Below are positions 36,208 through 45,792 of a stretch of DNA of 64,000 nt, one piece after another. Below the pieces are notes generated by a model. That model did not search any database. It saw only the letters and a program-made list of their open reading frames with translations, and was not told the DNA's origin. The translations under genes were made by a program, and so were the position numbers. Location: contig NZ_CP118259.1 in NCBI RefSeq assembly GCF_013337045.2, forward strand, positions 1,674,001-1,738,000. Direction: 5' to 3'. Origin of the DNA: Agrobacterium vitis (GTDB taxonomy: Bacteria; Pseudomonadota; Alphaproteobacteria; Rhizobiales; Rhizobiaceae). Position 1 is the stretch's first letter. The number at the start of each line of letters is the position of its first letter.

Positions 36208-36954
36208 CTACGATCCGGCAACCACGGCGGCGGCAGGTGCCAGGCCGCCGAACCGCCGATTGCGGGAGGCATAAAGTTCCAAGGTCGCCAAAAAATTCTC
36301 GCGGCTAAAATCGGGCCAATATTCCGGGACGAAAATCAATTCGGAATAAGCAGCCTGCCAGAGCAGGAAATTCGACAGACGTTCCTCGCCGCTGGTGCGG
36401 ATGATCAGATCCGGGTCGGGTATTCCCGCCGTATCCAATCTGGCCGAAATCGCCTCCGGTGTGATCGCGCTGGCCGGTAAAAGCCCTGCCTGCACATCGC
36501 GCACCAGGGCTGAGACCGCCCTGGTCATCTCATCGCGCGCACCATAATTGAAGGCAATCACCATGGTCATGCCGGTATTGGTGCGGGTGGTCTCCTCTGC
36601 CTCGATCAACAGCTTGAGAATGTCGCTCTTCAGCGAGCTGCGCTCACCGATGATCCGCACCCGGACGTTATTGGCGCGGAGCTCGGCGAGATCACGTCGC
36701 ACGAAAGTCTTGAGCAAACCGAACAGGTCGGTGATCTCGGTTTCCGGCCTGCGCCAGTTTTCCGATGAAAACGCAAACAGGGTCAGATAGCGCACGCCGA
36801 TTTCGCCTGCCGTGCGAACCACGGTCTGCAAGGCTTCCATTCCCTGCCGGTGGCCATAAGCGCGCGGCATGCCGCGCTGATTGGCCCAGCGTCCATTGCC
36901 ATCCATAATGATGGCAACGTGCTCAGGAACGGCGGAAATATCCAAAGTCGTCAT
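36208..36954 (-). CDS. uppS: Isoprenyl (undecaprenyl) diphosphate synthase
   Basis: A 248-residue cis-prenyltransferase that extends farnesyl diphosphate with isopentenyl diphosphate for cell-wall carrier lipid. Key residues are in IMDGNGRWA (Asp18, Asn20, Arg22), HRQGME (His35), [11 protein letters not shown] and the C-terminal [21 protein letters not shown] precedes the ATG. Confidence 0.96.
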   Translation of the reverse strand: MTTLDISAVPEHVAIIMDGNGRWANQRGMPRAYGHRQGMEALQTVVRTAGEIGVRYLTLFAFSSENWRRPETEITDLFGLLKTFVRRDLAELRANNVRVRIIGERSSLKSDILKLLIEAEETTRTNTGMTMVIAFNYGARDEMTRAVSALVRDVQAGLLPASAITPEAISARLDTAGIPDPDLIIRTSGEERLSNFLLWQAAYSELIFVPEYWPDFSRENFLATLELYASRNRRFGGLAPAAAVVAGS

Positions 36955-36998
36955 ATCAGGTCCTGCATTGGCGTCGCAGAGAAGGCGAAATGTGCAGA

Positions 36999-37559
36999 TT
37001 AGACCTGCATGATTTCCTTTTCCTTTTCAGCAAGCAAGCGATCGATATCGGAAATCGTGTCATCCGTCATCTTTTGCAGCTTTTCCGAAAGGCTTCGCGC
37101 ATCATCCTTACCGATTTCGCCATCTTTTTCAGCCTTCTTCAGGCTGTCCATACCATCGCGGCGAACATGGCGGATCGCGACTTTCGAGTTTTCGGCATAA
37201 CCATGCGCCACCTTGACCAGCGACTTGCGGCGCTCTTCGTTCAGCTCCGGCAGGGGAATGCGCAGGTTTTGGCCGTCGACAATCGGGTTGAGGCCGAGAT
37301 TGGATTCCCGGATTGCCCTGTCAACCGCACCAACCATGCTCTTGTCCCAGATGGAGACACCCAGCATGCGCGGTTCCGGCACGGTGATATTGGCCACGGT
37401 GTTCAGCGCCACGCGCGAACCATAGGCTTCAACCATGACCGGGTCGAGAATGTTGGCCGAGGCGCGACCGGTGCGCAACGAGGCGAGGTCGCTCTTGAAT
37501 GCGTTGATCGCGCCATCCATACGGCGCTTGATATCGTTGAGATCAATACCTGCTGTCAT
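36999..37559 (-). CDS. frr: Ribosome recycling factor
   Basis: A 186-residue protein of standard RRF length, with [20 protein letters not shown] in the first third and a long helical bundle to the end. It splits post-termination ribosomes together with EF-G. It sits between pyrH (87 bases upstream) and uppS (44 bases downstream), the usual order. Confidence 0.97.
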   Translation of the reverse strand: MTAGIDLNDIKRRMDGAINAFKSDLASLRTGRASANILDPVMVEAYGSRVALNTVANITVPEPRMLGVSIWDKSMVGAVDRAIRESNLGLNPIVDGQNLRIPLPELNEERRKSLVKVAHGYAENSKVAIRHVRRDGMDSLKKAEKDGEIGKDDARSLSEKLQKMTDDTISDIDRLLAEKEKEIMQV

Positions 37560-37646
37560 CTTACAGTCTCCGACAATTCTTCAGTGACGCCTTGAAAACG
37601 TGAAACGATCCGTCTGTCAATCGGTCCCGGCTGCCATTCGCCTCCG

Positions 37647-38369
37647 TCAATCGTCATTAACGACTGTTTTCACACCGCCGCCTTGCAGGATGGCGCTGAA
37701 GCCACCTTTTTCGTGGATGGAGAAGACAATGATTGGGATCCGGTTTTCCCGCGCCAGGGCAACGGCGGTGACATCCATCACCGCCAGACCCTTTTCGAGC
37801 ACTTCAGCATGGGTAATATGGTCGAAGCGGGTGGCTGTCGGGTCTTTCTTCGGGTCGGCGGTATAAATGCCGTCCACCTGGGTGCCTTTGAAAATCGCCT
37901 GCGCACCCATTTCGGCAGCGCGCAGGGCTGCGGCAGAATCGGTGGTGAAGAATGGATTGCCGGTGCCGCCAGCGAAAATCACCACCCTGCCTTGCGACAG
38001 ATGATGAACCGCGACGCGCTGCGAAAAACTCTCACAGATTTCCGGCATGGCAATGGCCGAAAGCACCACGGTGTCGATGTCCAGCTTGCGCAGCGAGGTT
38101 GCCAGCGCCAGCGCATTGATGACCGTGCCGAGCATGCCCATATGGTCACCGGTTACCCGGTCGCCGCCCTTGGAGGCGACGGCCACGCCGCGAAAGATAT
38201 TGCCGCCGCCGACCACGACGCCGACTTCGACGCCCATGGCGCGCGCCTCTGCGATATCGCCAGCGATCCGGTCGGCAACCGCGACATCAATGCCGAAGCC
38301 CTGGCTGCCCATCAGGGCTTCACCGGAGGCTTTGAGGAGAACTCGTTGATAAATGGGCTTGGAGGTCAT
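37647..38369 (-). CDS. pyrH: UMP kinase
   Basis: A 240-residue amino-acid-kinase-fold enzyme that phosphorylates UMP to UDP. The N-terminal LLKASGEALMG, GVVVGGGNIFRG and the C-terminal ARENRIPIIVFSI segments are typical of bacterial UMP kinases. AGGAGAGACC precedes the ATG. It lies between tsf and frr. Confidence 0.97.
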   Translation of the reverse strand: MTSKPIYQRVLLKASGEALMGSQGFGIDVAVADRIAGDIAEARAMGVEVGVVVGGGNIFRGVAVASKGGDRVTGDHMGMLGTVINALALATSLRKLDIDTVVLSAIAMPEICESFSQRVAVHHLSQGRVVIFAGGTGNPFFTTDSAAALRAAEMGAQAIFKGTQVDGIYTADPKKDPTATRFDHITHAEVLEKGLAVMDVTAVALARENRIPIIVFSIHEKGGFSAILQGGGVKTVVNDD

Positions 38370-38519
38370 GGTCTCTCCTGAAATGGAACCTGCCGCCTGA
38401 TGAACACCCCCAGCTTAAAGACCGGCGGACGGTGGAACATAGGCCGCAATGGTGAAAAACGTCACGATATGGACCGCAGCTGACGATGAGCGCGGGCACC
38501 AGCAATGCCGGATACACGA

Positions 38520-38547
38520 AGGGCACCGCGTTGTCACGCGATGCCCT
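38520..38547 (-). terminator. Terminator-like hairpin downstream of tsf
   Basis: An 11-bp stem (38520-38530 against 38537-38547) with a TTGTCA loop. The one mismatch on the plus strand becomes a G-U wobble in the minus-strand RNA, which suggests it works in the tsf transcript. There is no T run, so partial termination or processing is as likely. Confidence 0.5.
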
Positions 38548-38587
38548 GACTTTTCCCATGATTGGAATGTTTTACGGTAAAGAGCGA

Positions 38588-39514
38588 TCAGCCCTTGGCG
38601 ACAGCCGCCACTTCGGCGGCGAAATCGCTTTCTTCCTTCTCGATTCCTTCACCCAGCAGCAGACGGGCGATGCCGGTGATCTCGATCGGCGCGCCGACGT
38701 CCTTTTCCGCTTCCTTGAGGGCAGCAGCAACGGTCTGGTCGGGGTTGATAACGAAAGCCTGCGACAGCAGGGCAACGTCTTCGAAGAACTTGCGCATCCG
38801 GCCTTCAACCATCTTTTCGATGATGTTTTCCGGCTTGCCCGATTCGCGCGACTGCTCGATGAACACATTGCGCTCGCGTTCGGCAACAGCGGCGTCTACT
38901 TCTTCAGCGCGCACGGCCAACGGGTTGGTGGCGGCAACATGCATGGCGATCTGACGACCGATGGTGTTGAGTGCTTCCTTGTTGCCGGTCGACTTCAGGG
39001 CAACCAGCACGCCGAGCTTGCCGAGGCCGTCCGATACAGCGTTGTGAACGTAGGTGGCGACAACGCCGTCTTCAACCTTCAACTGTGTTGCACGGCGAAG
39101 CGCCATGTTCTCACCGATGGTGGCAATCGCATCCTTGATCGAATCAGCAACCGTCTTGCCAGTCGCGGCATAGTTTGCTGCATTGATGGCATCGACAGTG
39201 CCGTCGGTGGAGAGTGCGACGGTGGAAATGCCGCGAACCATGTCCTGGAAGGCGTCGTTGCGGGCAACGAAGTCGGTTTCGGAATTCACTTCGACGACAA
39301 CGGCGGTGGTGCCGGCGCTGGCAATACCGATCAGGCCTTCGGCTGCGGTACGGCCGGACTTCTTGTCGGCCTTGGCAATGCCCTTGGCGCGCAGCCAGTC
39401 GATGGATGCTTCCATGTCGCCGCCGTTTTCAGCCAGCGCCTTCTTGCAATCCATCATGCCTGCGCCGGTCTTTTCGCGCAGTTCCTTCACCATTGCAGCA
39501 GTGATCTCGGTCAT
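38588..39514 (-). CDS. tsf: Translation elongation factor Ts
   Basis: A 308-residue nucleotide-exchange factor for EF-Tu. The N-terminal UBA-like domain ([19 protein letters not shown]) and the conserved ETDFVARND motif (about residues 79-87) are intact. It follows rpsB, the usual order, separated by a 259-base spacer with hairpins. Confidence 0.97.
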   Translation of the reverse strand: MTEITAAMVKELREKTGAGMMDCKKALAENGGDMEASIDWLRAKGIAKADKKSGRTAAEGLIGIASAGTTAVVVEVNSETDFVARNDAFQDMVRGISTVALSTDGTVDAINAANYAATGKTVADSIKDAIATIGENMALRRATQLKVEDGVVATYVHNAVSDGLGKLGVLVALKSTGNKEALNTIGRQIAMHVAATNPLAVRAEEVDAAVAERERNVFIEQSRESGKPENIIEKMVEGRMRKFFEDVALLSQAFVINPDQTVAAALKEAEKDVGAPIEITGIARLLLGEGIEKEESDFAAEVAAVAKG

Positions 39515-39686
39515 TGTTTGCCTCTTTGTCTGTTCAGGGGCGGGCCAAAGGACAGATGCCTGAAACCGGCGCCCGGATTGGGCACGACTTGTACCCGGAA
39601 ATGTTACAGCGTGATGAAATCACGTCATCACGTAAGCGGGGAAACCGCAAGGCGGCTCCCGCAAAAGGAAACCCATTCAAAAGAGC

Positions 39687-39721
39687 GGGCCGCCGCACAG
39701 CCTGACGCTGACGGGCGGCCC
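39687..39721 (-). terminator. Second hairpin in the rpsB-tsf spacer (attenuator-like)
   Basis: A perfect 8-bp GC stem, GGGCCGCC (39687-39694) against GGCGGCCC (39714-39721). In the minus-strand RNA it is followed by GCTCTTTTG. Together with the hairpin next to rpsB it could reduce read-through into tsf. Confidence 0.5.
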
Positions 39722-39736
39722 ATCAATCTTTTGTCA

Positions 39737-39757
39737 AAGGCGGGGCAAGCCCGCCTT
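39737..39757 (-). terminator. Hairpin directly after rpsB
   Basis: A perfect 8-bp stem (39737-39744 against 39750-39757) with a 5-base loop lies 17 bases after the rpsB stop; only weak T enrichment follows in the minus-strand RNA. Confidence 0.55.
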
Positions 39758-39773
39758 CATGCATCCGATTGCA

Positions 39774-40541
39774 TCAAGCCTCGGCAGAGCCTTCCAGAGC
39801 CGGCTCGATCGGAGCCTCAACCATGGCGCCGATATCACGGCCAGACGAACCCTGCTGGCGAGCGATACCGTCGATGGCAGCGCGCGAGATCAGGTCGCAG
39901 TAGAGAGCGATGGCGCGCGATGCGTCGTCATTGCCTGGGATCGGGTAATCGATCAGGTCCGGATCGCAGTTCGAGTCGATGATGGCAACGACCGGAATGC
40001 CCAGGCGCTTGGCTTCATCGATAGCGATCTTTTCCTTGTTGGTGTCAACGATCACCATCAGATCAGGGGTGCCGCCCATGTCACGGATACCGCCGAGAGC
40101 CTTGTCAAGCTTTTCGCGTTCGCGCTCAAGGTTCAGACGTTCCTTCTTCGTGAAGCCCTGGGCTTCCGAATTCAGGATTTCGTCGAGCTTGCGCAGGCGC
40201 TGGATCGAGTTGGAAATGGTCTTCCAGTTGGTCATCATGCCGCCGAGCCAGCGGGAATTGACGTAATACTGGGCCGAACGCTTGGCAGCATCGGCGATCA
40301 GGTCAGAGGCCTGACGCTTGGTGCCGACGAACAGAACGCGACCGCCACGAGCAACCGTGTCAGATACGACCTGCAGGGCGCGCGACAGCATCGGTACGGT
40401 CTGAGCCAGGTCGATGATGTGAATGTTGTTACGATCGCCGAAGATATACGGCTTCATCTTCGGGTTCCAGCGATGTGTCTGGTGGCCGAAGTGAACGCCA
40501 GCTTCCAGAAGCTGACGCATGCTAAAATCAGGCAATGCCAT
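39774..40541 (-). CDS. rpsB: 30S ribosomal protein S2
   Basis: A 255-residue ribosomal protein. It begins [21 protein letters not shown], and contains the typical [13 protein letters not shown] and [16 protein letters not shown] blocks. The start at 40541 has AAGGAG 8 bases upstream; the frame continues to 40580 but only through the leader. The leader upstream contains a closed multi-helix structure, consistent with autoregulation. Confidence 0.97.
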   Translation of the reverse strand: MALPDFSMRQLLEAGVHFGHQTHRWNPKMKPYIFGDRNNIHIIDLAQTVPMLSRALQVVSDTVARGGRVLFVGTKRQASDLIADAAKRSAQYYVNSRWLGGMMTNWKTISNSIQRLRKLDEILNSEAQGFTKKERLNLEREREKLDKALGGIRDMGGTPDLMVIVDTNKEKIAIDEAKRLGIPVVAIIDSNCDPDLIDYPIPGNDDASRAIALYCDLISRAAIDGIARQQGSSGRDIGAMVEAPIEPALEGSAEA

Positions 40542-40570
40542 GCCTTTTTCTCCTTTTCCGGTTGAACCCC

Positions 40571-40650
40571 CGTGAAGCAAACAGCGTCTTTTTCAAAACG
40601 CCACCGGGCGGAACGGACCGGATGTCTCCCGGCCTATCCCAAGCTTCACG
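40571..40650 (-). ncRNA. Structured rpsB leader (candidate ribosomal-protein autoregulatory element)
   Basis: Perfect arms CGTGAAGC (40571-40578) and GCTTCACG (40643-40650) close an 80-base domain. Inside are a hairpin 40584-40591 against 40595-40601 (one bulge) and a second helix using CCGG at 40618-40621 and 40629-40632 (or CCGGG 40604-40608 with 40628-40632). The domain ends 30 bases before the rpsB start. A three-way junction like this would fit S2 binding, but no known motif was matched. Confidence 0.5.
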
Positions 40651-40723
40651 TGTGGAATGCCGGTCGCCATAGAACGATTTGACGGCCAAGGCAAGTGTAG
40701 GGCCGAGAAAAAGCCTGCAATTG

Positions 40724-41542
40724 CTACTTTTGCGCCTTGCAGGCCGTCGGCGGCAGCAATTCCAGCTTGGAAAGCTTGCCCGTCAGGACAACATCACCGT
40801 AATCCAGCGTCAGGTCGCGCGTCACTCCATTGTCATAGAGGTCGAATGACTGGGTATAGACCGGCAATTGATCGCCATCCGACTTGTCGTCGTAATAGGC
40901 GATGGCGACCGGCCAATAGGTACGGCCCGACAGGGGGTCCTTGGTATCGCCCGTCAGCTTTTTCGATGTTCCCAGCACCGTCGTGGTCAAATAGCTCTTG
41001 TCGCCGTCTTCCGTGCCATCAAACACACGAGCCTCGAAGAAGCGATTGCCCTTCCTGGCGCGTTCGATCATATCAAGCATATGTTGCGCCGGGAATCGCG
41101 CCGAGGCCAGTTCCAGCTCCTTCTTCTGCGGCTCCTTCAACTCGATACGCAGACCATCGGTTTTCGCGGCAGCAGCGCCTTTGACATCCTTGTCCAGTTT
41201 ATCGTCGGTAAAACTTTTCGATTCGAAATCGAACCGTTTGGCGGCCATGTCCTCGAACGTGCGAACCTGTTGATCGGTGACGCTGACCTGATCGCCGGTC
41301 TCGATTTTGGTGACGAATCGAAAGCTGGTGGAATAGCCATCACAGGCCGAGCCGTTGAACTCATAGACCATACGGCCACTCATATTGTCGACGCCGGACT
41401 GATCGGTCGCCTTTTTCAGCTGGATATCATAGGTGGCGCGATGTGGCGCGAGATCGCCTACAGCCTGCGGATCGACCTTGACGGATGTCACCGCGGTGTT
41501 TGCCGTCAATGCCATAACAAGGGCCAAGGTCAACTGCGGCAT
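40724..41542 (-). CDS. eipB: EipB-family periplasmic protein (DUF1849)
   Basis: A 272-residue exported protein with an N-terminal hydrophobic segment (LTLALVMALTANTAV) and the DUF1849 pattern: LAPHRATYDIQL, MVYEFNGSACDGY and a final PPTACKAQK. Cys67 and Cys268 correspond to the two cysteines that form a disulfide in Brucella EipB. EipB is a beta-spiral protein needed for envelope integrity. It is monocistronic, upstream of rpsB on the same strand, divergent from the RidA gene. Confidence 0.85.
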   Translation of the reverse strand: MPQLTLALVMALTANTAVTSVKVDPQAVGDLAPHRATYDIQLKKATDQSGVDNMSGRMVYEFNGSACDGYSTSFRFVTKIETGDQVSVTDQQVRTFEDMAAKRFDFESKSFTDDKLDKDVKGAAAAKTDGLRIELKEPQKKELELASARFPAQHMLDMIERARKGNRFFEARVFDGTEDGDKSYLTTTVLGTSKKLTGDTKDPLSGRTYWPVAIAYYDDKSDGDQLPVYTQSFDLYDNGVTRDLTLDYGDVVLTGKLSKLELLPPTACKAQK

Positions 41543-41666
41543 CGATATTCTCCTGTTGCGGTCTGGCTTGATGCTATAAGAACTGAGTTGTCAAAAGCGA
41601 GGCGCTTACGCAACTTGCCTGAGTTTATCACCACGTTTCCGTTTTCATGCTAGCTGGGATTTGATC

Positions 41667-42137
41667 ATGTCCGACACTATCGACAGCCGCCTTGCCGCCC
41701 TTGGCATTACCCTGCCCCAGGCCGCAGCACCTGCTGCCAATTATGTACCCTATGTCATCAGCGGCAACCTACTTTATCTCTCCGGCCAACTTCCGATGGA
41801 ATCCGGCAAAATTGCCGTGAGCGGCTTGGTTGGCAGCGATGTGGATCTGGCCTCGGCCCAGCGCGCCGCAGAACTGTGCGCCATCAATATTCTGGCCCAG
41901 GCAAAATCGGCACTAGACGGCGACCTTTCCCGCATTGCCCGCGTCATCAAGCTCAACGGCTTCGTGGCATCAGGCCCCGGCTTTACCGATCAGCATCTGG
42001 TGATCAACGGCGCTTCAAACCTGATCGCCTCGGTGCTGGGTGAGGCTGGCAAACATGCGCGCGCCGCCGTTGGCATGGCCGCCCTGCCGATGAACGCCGC
42101 CGTCGAGATCGATGCGATCCTGGAGATCCGCCTGTGA
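41667..42137 (+). CDS. RidA family protein (YjgF/YER057c/UK114)
   Basis: A 156-residue member of the longer RidA subgroup, with LYLSGQLPMESG, GLVGSDVDLASAQRAAELCAIN and the final AVEIDAILEIRL. RidA proteins hydrolyse reactive enamine/imine intermediates such as those released by threonine dehydratase. This subgroup lacks the clear catalytic Arg context of true RidA, so the activity is uncertain. ATG 41667 with GGGA upstream was preferred over TTG 41661. It overlaps the next gene by 4 bases. Confidence 0.88.
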   Translation: MSDTIDSRLAALGITLPQAAAPAANYVPYVISGNLLYLSGQLPMESGKIAVSGLVGSDVDLASAQRAAELCAINILAQAKSALDGDLSRIARVIKLNGFVASGPGFTDQHLVINGASNLIASVLGEAGKHARAAVGMAALPMNAAVEIDAILEIRL

Positions 42138-42859
42138 CGGATGCCAGCTGGATCAAGGACACGCCGGTTGCCCATCGCGGTTTTCACGACCAGAACAAGC
42201 TGGTCTGGGAAAATACGCTGTCAGCCGCCCGCCGCGCCATAGAGGCCGGTTTCGCCATCGAATGCGACCTGCAATACACCACGGACAGCGTGCCGGTGGT
42301 GTTTCACGACGACGACATGCAGCGCCTGTGCAACATGACCGGCGACGTACGCGCCCGAACCTCGGCGGAACTGAAAATGATGTCGGTTGGCGGTACAGCC
42401 GACAAGGTGCCGACGCTGCGGCAATTGCTCGATCTGGTCAAGGGTCAGGTGCCACTGGTGATCGAGCTGAAAGGCAGGCTCGGCGACGACGAAGGCTTTG
42501 TCGAGGATGTACTGGAGGTTCTCACCGGCTACCAGGGCAAAGTCGCGCTGATGAGCTTCGACCATCATCTTTTGAAAGAGCTGAAGGCCAATGACTGCCC
42601 CTACCCGGTCGGACTGACCGCCGAGGGCGCCAAGCCGGAAAACTTCTTTGTCCATGACGAGGCCATGCAGCTCGGTCTGGATTTCATCTCCTATTGCGTC
42701 GCCCATCTGCCCAACAGCTTCATCGAGGCGCAGCGGCAGAAAAACATTCCAGTGATCACATGGACGGTGCGGGATGAAATCATGCGCGCCCACACCTATA
42801 CTTACGCAGATCAGATGACGTTTGAAGGCTTTGACCCACGCGAGACCGTGGCATCATAA
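42134..42859 (+). CDS. Glycerophosphodiester phosphodiesterase
   Basis: A 241-residue GDPD-fold enzyme starting at GTG 42134, which overlaps the RidA stop (GTGA). Catalytic residues are in AHRGFHDQN, ECDLQYTTDSVPVVFHDD, and VIELKG. No signal peptide, so it should act in the cytosol, releasing glycerol 3-phosphate from deacylated phospholipids. Confidence 0.92.
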   Translation: MTDASWIKDTPVAHRGFHDQNKLVWENTLSAARRAIEAGFAIECDLQYTTDSVPVVFHDDDMQRLCNMTGDVRARTSAELKMMSVGGTADKVPTLRQLLDLVKGQVPLVIELKGRLGDDEGFVEDVLEVLTGYQGKVALMSFDHHLLKELKANDCPYPVGLTAEGAKPENFFVHDEAMQLGLDFISYCVAHLPNSFIEAQRQKNIPVITWTVRDEIMRAHTYTYADQMTFEGFDPRETVAS

Positions 42860-42876
42860 CCTTGTAATGGAGTGGC

Positions 42877-44085
42877 ATGACACAAGAGGTCATCATTCGG
42901 GTTGAGCAGTCCTTCAAGGCCATCAACCAAAGCGCATGGAACAGGCTTTCCGGTGCCGCCAAGGCATCGGGAGGCGAAGCCTATAATCCGTTCAACAGTT
43001 GGGCCTATCTTTCGGCTTTGGAAGAATCGGGCTCTGCCACCGCCAAAACCGGCTGGCTTGGTCATCATCTGCTGATGGAGGATGGCGACGGGCAATTGCT
43101 TGGTGCCATGCCCTGCTATCTCAAGAGCCATAGCCGGGGTGAATATGTGTTCGACCAGGGCTGGGCCGATGCTTTCGAGCGGGCTGGCGGGCAATATTAT
43201 CCGAAATTGCAAGCCTCCATCCCGTTTACGCCTGCAACTGGGCCAAGGCTGATGGTTGCGGATGGCGTCGAGCCGGAAAGCGCCCGCGCCTCGCTGGCCT
43301 CCAGCTTTGCTGAAATATCCCGTAAGCTCGGCGTCTCCTCGGCCCATGCGACCTTCCTGCCGGACAACGAGCTGGAGCATTTCGAGGATGCGGATTTCCT
43401 GCATCGGCTGGATCAGCAATTCCACTTCATCAACCAGGGCTACGCCAATCACGACGCCTTTCTGGAGACTTTGGCGTCGCGCAAACGCAAGGCCTTGAAG
43501 AAGGAGCGGCGGGCGGCGCTGGAAAACGGCATAACCATCGATTGGCTGACCGGCAGCGACCTAACCGAAGCGATCTGGGACCAGTTTTTCACCTTCTACA
43601 TGGATACCGGCAGCCGAAAATGGGGCAAGCCCTACCTGACCCGGCAATTCTACTCGCTGATTGGCGAGCGTATGGCAGAGGACATTCTGCTGGTGATGGC
43701 CAAACGCGACGGCCGCTATGTGGCGGGCGCCATCAACTTCATTGGCGAGGATACGCTGTTCGGTCGCCATTGGGGCTGTAGCGAGGATCACCCCTTTCTG
43801 CATTTCGAGGTCTGCTACCATCAGGCCATCGACTTTGCCTTGGCCAAAGGCCTGAAAAAGGTTGAAGCGGGGGCGCAAGGCGAGCATAAGCTGGCGCGCG
43901 GCTACCAGCCGGTTACCACCCATTCCGCCCATTACATCGCCCATCCGGGCCTGCGCCGGGCCATCGCCGACTATCTGGAACGCGAACGCGAAGAGGTGGA
44001 GCACATCGGTGCCTATCTCGGCGAACATACGCCGTTTCGCAAGGGCGAGCGTCAGCCGCGCGACGGCGAGGAAATCGATGGCTGA
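42877..44085 (+). CDS. GNAT/FemAB-like acyltransferase (COG3146, DUF482)
   Basis: A 402-residue protein of the 'peptidogalycan biosynthesis' (FemAB-like) family. Typical segments are PFNSWAYLSALEESGSA, FLPDNELEHFE, RKRKALKKERR and GRHWGCSEDHPFLHFEVCYHQAIDFA, then KVEAGAQGEHKLARGY. The fold is a double GNAT domain, but neither donor nor acceptor is known. It starts 17 bases after the phosphodiesterase gene, probably cotranscribed. Confidence 0.85.
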   Translation: MTQEVIIRVEQSFKAINQSAWNRLSGAAKASGGEAYNPFNSWAYLSALEESGSATAKTGWLGHHLLMEDGDGQLLGAMPCYLKSHSRGEYVFDQGWADAFERAGGQYYPKLQASIPFTPATGPRLMVADGVEPESARASLASSFAEISRKLGVSSAHATFLPDNELEHFEDADFLHRLDQQFHFINQGYANHDAFLETLASRKRKALKKERRAALENGITIDWLTGSDLTEAIWDQFFTFYMDTGSRKWGKPYLTRQFYSLIGERMAEDILLVMAKRDGRYVAGAINFIGEDTLFGRHWGCSEDHPFLHFEVCYHQAIDFALAKGLKKVEAGAQGEHKLARGYQPVTTHSAHYIAHPGLRRAIADYLEREREEVEHIGAYLGEHTPFRKGERQPRDGEEIDG

Positions 44086-44140
44086 CCTTGATTGACAGGT
44101 CAGGACCAGGATAGACAGGACCCGGTAACGGAGACAGATA

Positions 44141-44566
44141 ATGACCATTTCGGCCTATGATCCAGACAATATTTTCGCCAAGATCCTCAAGGGCGACATC
44201 CCCTCGATCAAGCTTTATGAGGATGACGACGCGCTGGCCTTTATGGATGTAATGCCGCAGGCGCCGGGCCATTGCCTGGTGATTCCAAAGCAGGGCTCCC
44301 GAAATCTGCTGGACGCCGATCCGGCTGTGCTGGCGAAACTCATTCCAGTCGTGCAGAAACTGGCTGCTGCCGTCAAACAGGCCTTCGATGCCGACGGTGT
44401 CTACGTTGCGCAATTCAACGAGCCTGCCGCAGGCCAGACCGTGTTTCACCTCCATTTCCACGTCATTCCCCGCCATGACGGCCAGCCATTGAAGCCACAT
44501 GTGGGCGGCATGGAGAATATCGACGTGCTGAAGGCCAATGCCGCGAAGATTATCGCAGCGCTATAG
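44141..44566 (+). CDS. HIT family protein
   Basis: A 141-residue HIT-domain nucleotide hydrolase. The triad HxHxH is in FHLHFHVIPRH near residues 105-115. It begins with IFAKILKGDIPSIKLYEDD, typical of HinT-like enzymes that hydrolyse AMP-linked substrates. AGACAG lies just before the ATG. The stop codon overlaps the end of azlD, which runs the other way. Confidence 0.92.
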   Translation: MTISAYDPDNIFAKILKGDIPSIKLYEDDDALAFMDVMPQAPGHCLVIPKQGSRNLLDADPAVLAKLIPVVQKLAAAVKQAFDADGVYVAQFNEPAAGQTVFHLHFHVIPRHDGQPLKPHVGGMENIDVLKANAAKIIAAL

Positions 44567-44893
44567 CACAAACAAACCTACCGCTAACACACCCAGCGAC
44601 ACCAGAACGCCAACGATGATCCGCTGACCGGCAAGCAGGAACGCTGCAAAGCCGAGACCGGTGGCCGTGAGCCGCAGCCAGAGCGGCGAGTGTTCCAGTG
44701 TTCCGGTTGGAAAGACGATCAACTTGGCAGTCACGGCCATGACCAGGGCCGTGGCGACTGCCCTCACCCAATAGAGCGGCTCGGAACCTTCCTGAAGGCG
44801 GTTTCCGGCCAGCACGCCCAGCCAGCGCCAGAGATCGGTCGCCAGCCAGCCAGCGACGATGATAACCAGATAGGGCCAGAACTCCGCCATCAT
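44561..44893 (-). CDS. azlD: AzlD-family branched-chain amino acid export subunit
   Basis: A 110-residue protein with three to four hydrophobic helices and no soluble domain (WPYLVIIVAGWLATDLW at the start, ILVSLGVLAVGLFVL-like end). It is the small partner of AzlC; the pair exports branched-chain amino acids or analogues. It overlaps azlC by 4 bases. Confidence 0.85.
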   Translation of the reverse strand: MMAEFWPYLVIIVAGWLATDLWRWLGVLAGNRLQEGSEPLYWVRAVATALVMAVTAKLIVFPTGTLEHSPLWLRLTATGLGFAAFLLAGQRIIVGVLVSLGVLAVGLFVL

Positions 44894-45666
44894 AGCTCCT
44901 CCGCCAGGTTTTCAACCGGCTGAATATCCGAGGGCTCATGGCTTCGGCGGCGGATTTGCCGGTCGATCAGATAGGCAAGCGTGCCGCCTCCCAGTCCTGC
45001 GATTAGGATGTCGAAACCTGGAGCTGCGAGTGCCAGCAGCGGCCCGGAGACGATGCCGATCACGAAGGCGATCTTCACAACCCGCTGCTTGCCCGTCGCC
45101 CAGATCGAGGCGACGAAATAGACCGGCGTGAGGAAAAACAGCAGACCGGCAACAAGCGGCGGCAGGCTGGAGACAAGGCCATAGCACACACCGACCAGAA
45201 TGGTATTGACTGCCACCAAAGTCAGGCCAAAGCCCGCGAAGAACGCCACCCGCCCTTCGCGCGGCACGGTCTTCAGATTGCCCATCGCATAGACCCAGGC
45301 GGTAATGGCGACGAAATGCGACAGGAACAGCAGGAGCCAGGTCGGTGTCTTGCGGTCGCGCATCTCCGGCACCAGTGAGGCAACCATCGGCATCATCCGG
45401 ATTGAGGAAAGCGATACGGCCAGAAAACAGGCCAGCAGATTGGCACCGCTCGACATCATTCCGATCAGGATCATCTTGGCAGGCAAGGCCCAGACGATCA
45501 CCGTCATGAACATCGCTTCATTGCGGCTGACACCGCTTTGCAACGCGAAGGCGCTGAAACCGACAAACGATACCATGAGAATAATCGCCGGCAGGCTAAA
45601 AAGGCCGCGCATGCCCGTGAAGAACCAGCGCAACTGACTGCGGTCGGCAAGAAGGAGAGATGACAT
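44890..45666 (-). CDS. azlC: AzlC-family branched-chain amino acid permease
   Basis: A 258-residue membrane protein with about seven helices. The family pattern is visible in FSLPAIILMVSFVGFSAFALQSGVSRNEAMFMT and LLACFLAVSLSSIRMMPMVASL. AzlCD is an exporter pair for branched-chain amino acids. The ORF ends within azlD. C-terminal residues are hydrophilic and Arg-rich. Confidence 0.88.
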   Translation of the reverse strand: MSSLLLADRSQLRWFFTGMRGLFSLPAIILMVSFVGFSAFALQSGVSRNEAMFMTVIVWALPAKMILIGMMSSGANLLACFLAVSLSSIRMMPMVASLVPEMRDRKTPTWLLLFLSHFVAITAWVYAMGNLKTVPREGRVAFFAGFGLTLVAVNTILVGVCYGLVSSLPPLVAGLLFFLTPVYFVASIWATGKQRVVKIAFVIGIVSGPLLALAAPGFDILIAGLGGGTLAYLIDRQIRRRSHEPSDIQPVENLAEEL

Positions 45667-45730
45667 AAGATTTCCAGCAAAAGTGCGAAACGGCCTACAG
45701 CGCCAAAAGAATTAGCGCTTCCGCTCATGA

Positions 45731-45757
45731 CAATGCCGGGCAAACTGCCCGGCATTG
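45731..45757 (-). terminator. Perfect 12-bp hairpin downstream of clpA
   Basis: CAATGCCGGGCA (45731-45742) pairs perfectly with 45746-45757 around an AAC loop, 36 bases after the clpA stop and 65 bases before azlC begins. No T run follows in the minus-strand direction, but the stem is strong enough to act as a terminator or stabiliser. Confidence 0.6.
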
Positions 45758-45792
45758 ATGCTGTCAAAAATTTGACCGTTCTTTCAAAAGAA

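Noticed and set aside
38486..39982. 498-codon plus-strand frame
   Set aside because: It is antisense to tsf and part of rpsB; no protein pattern.
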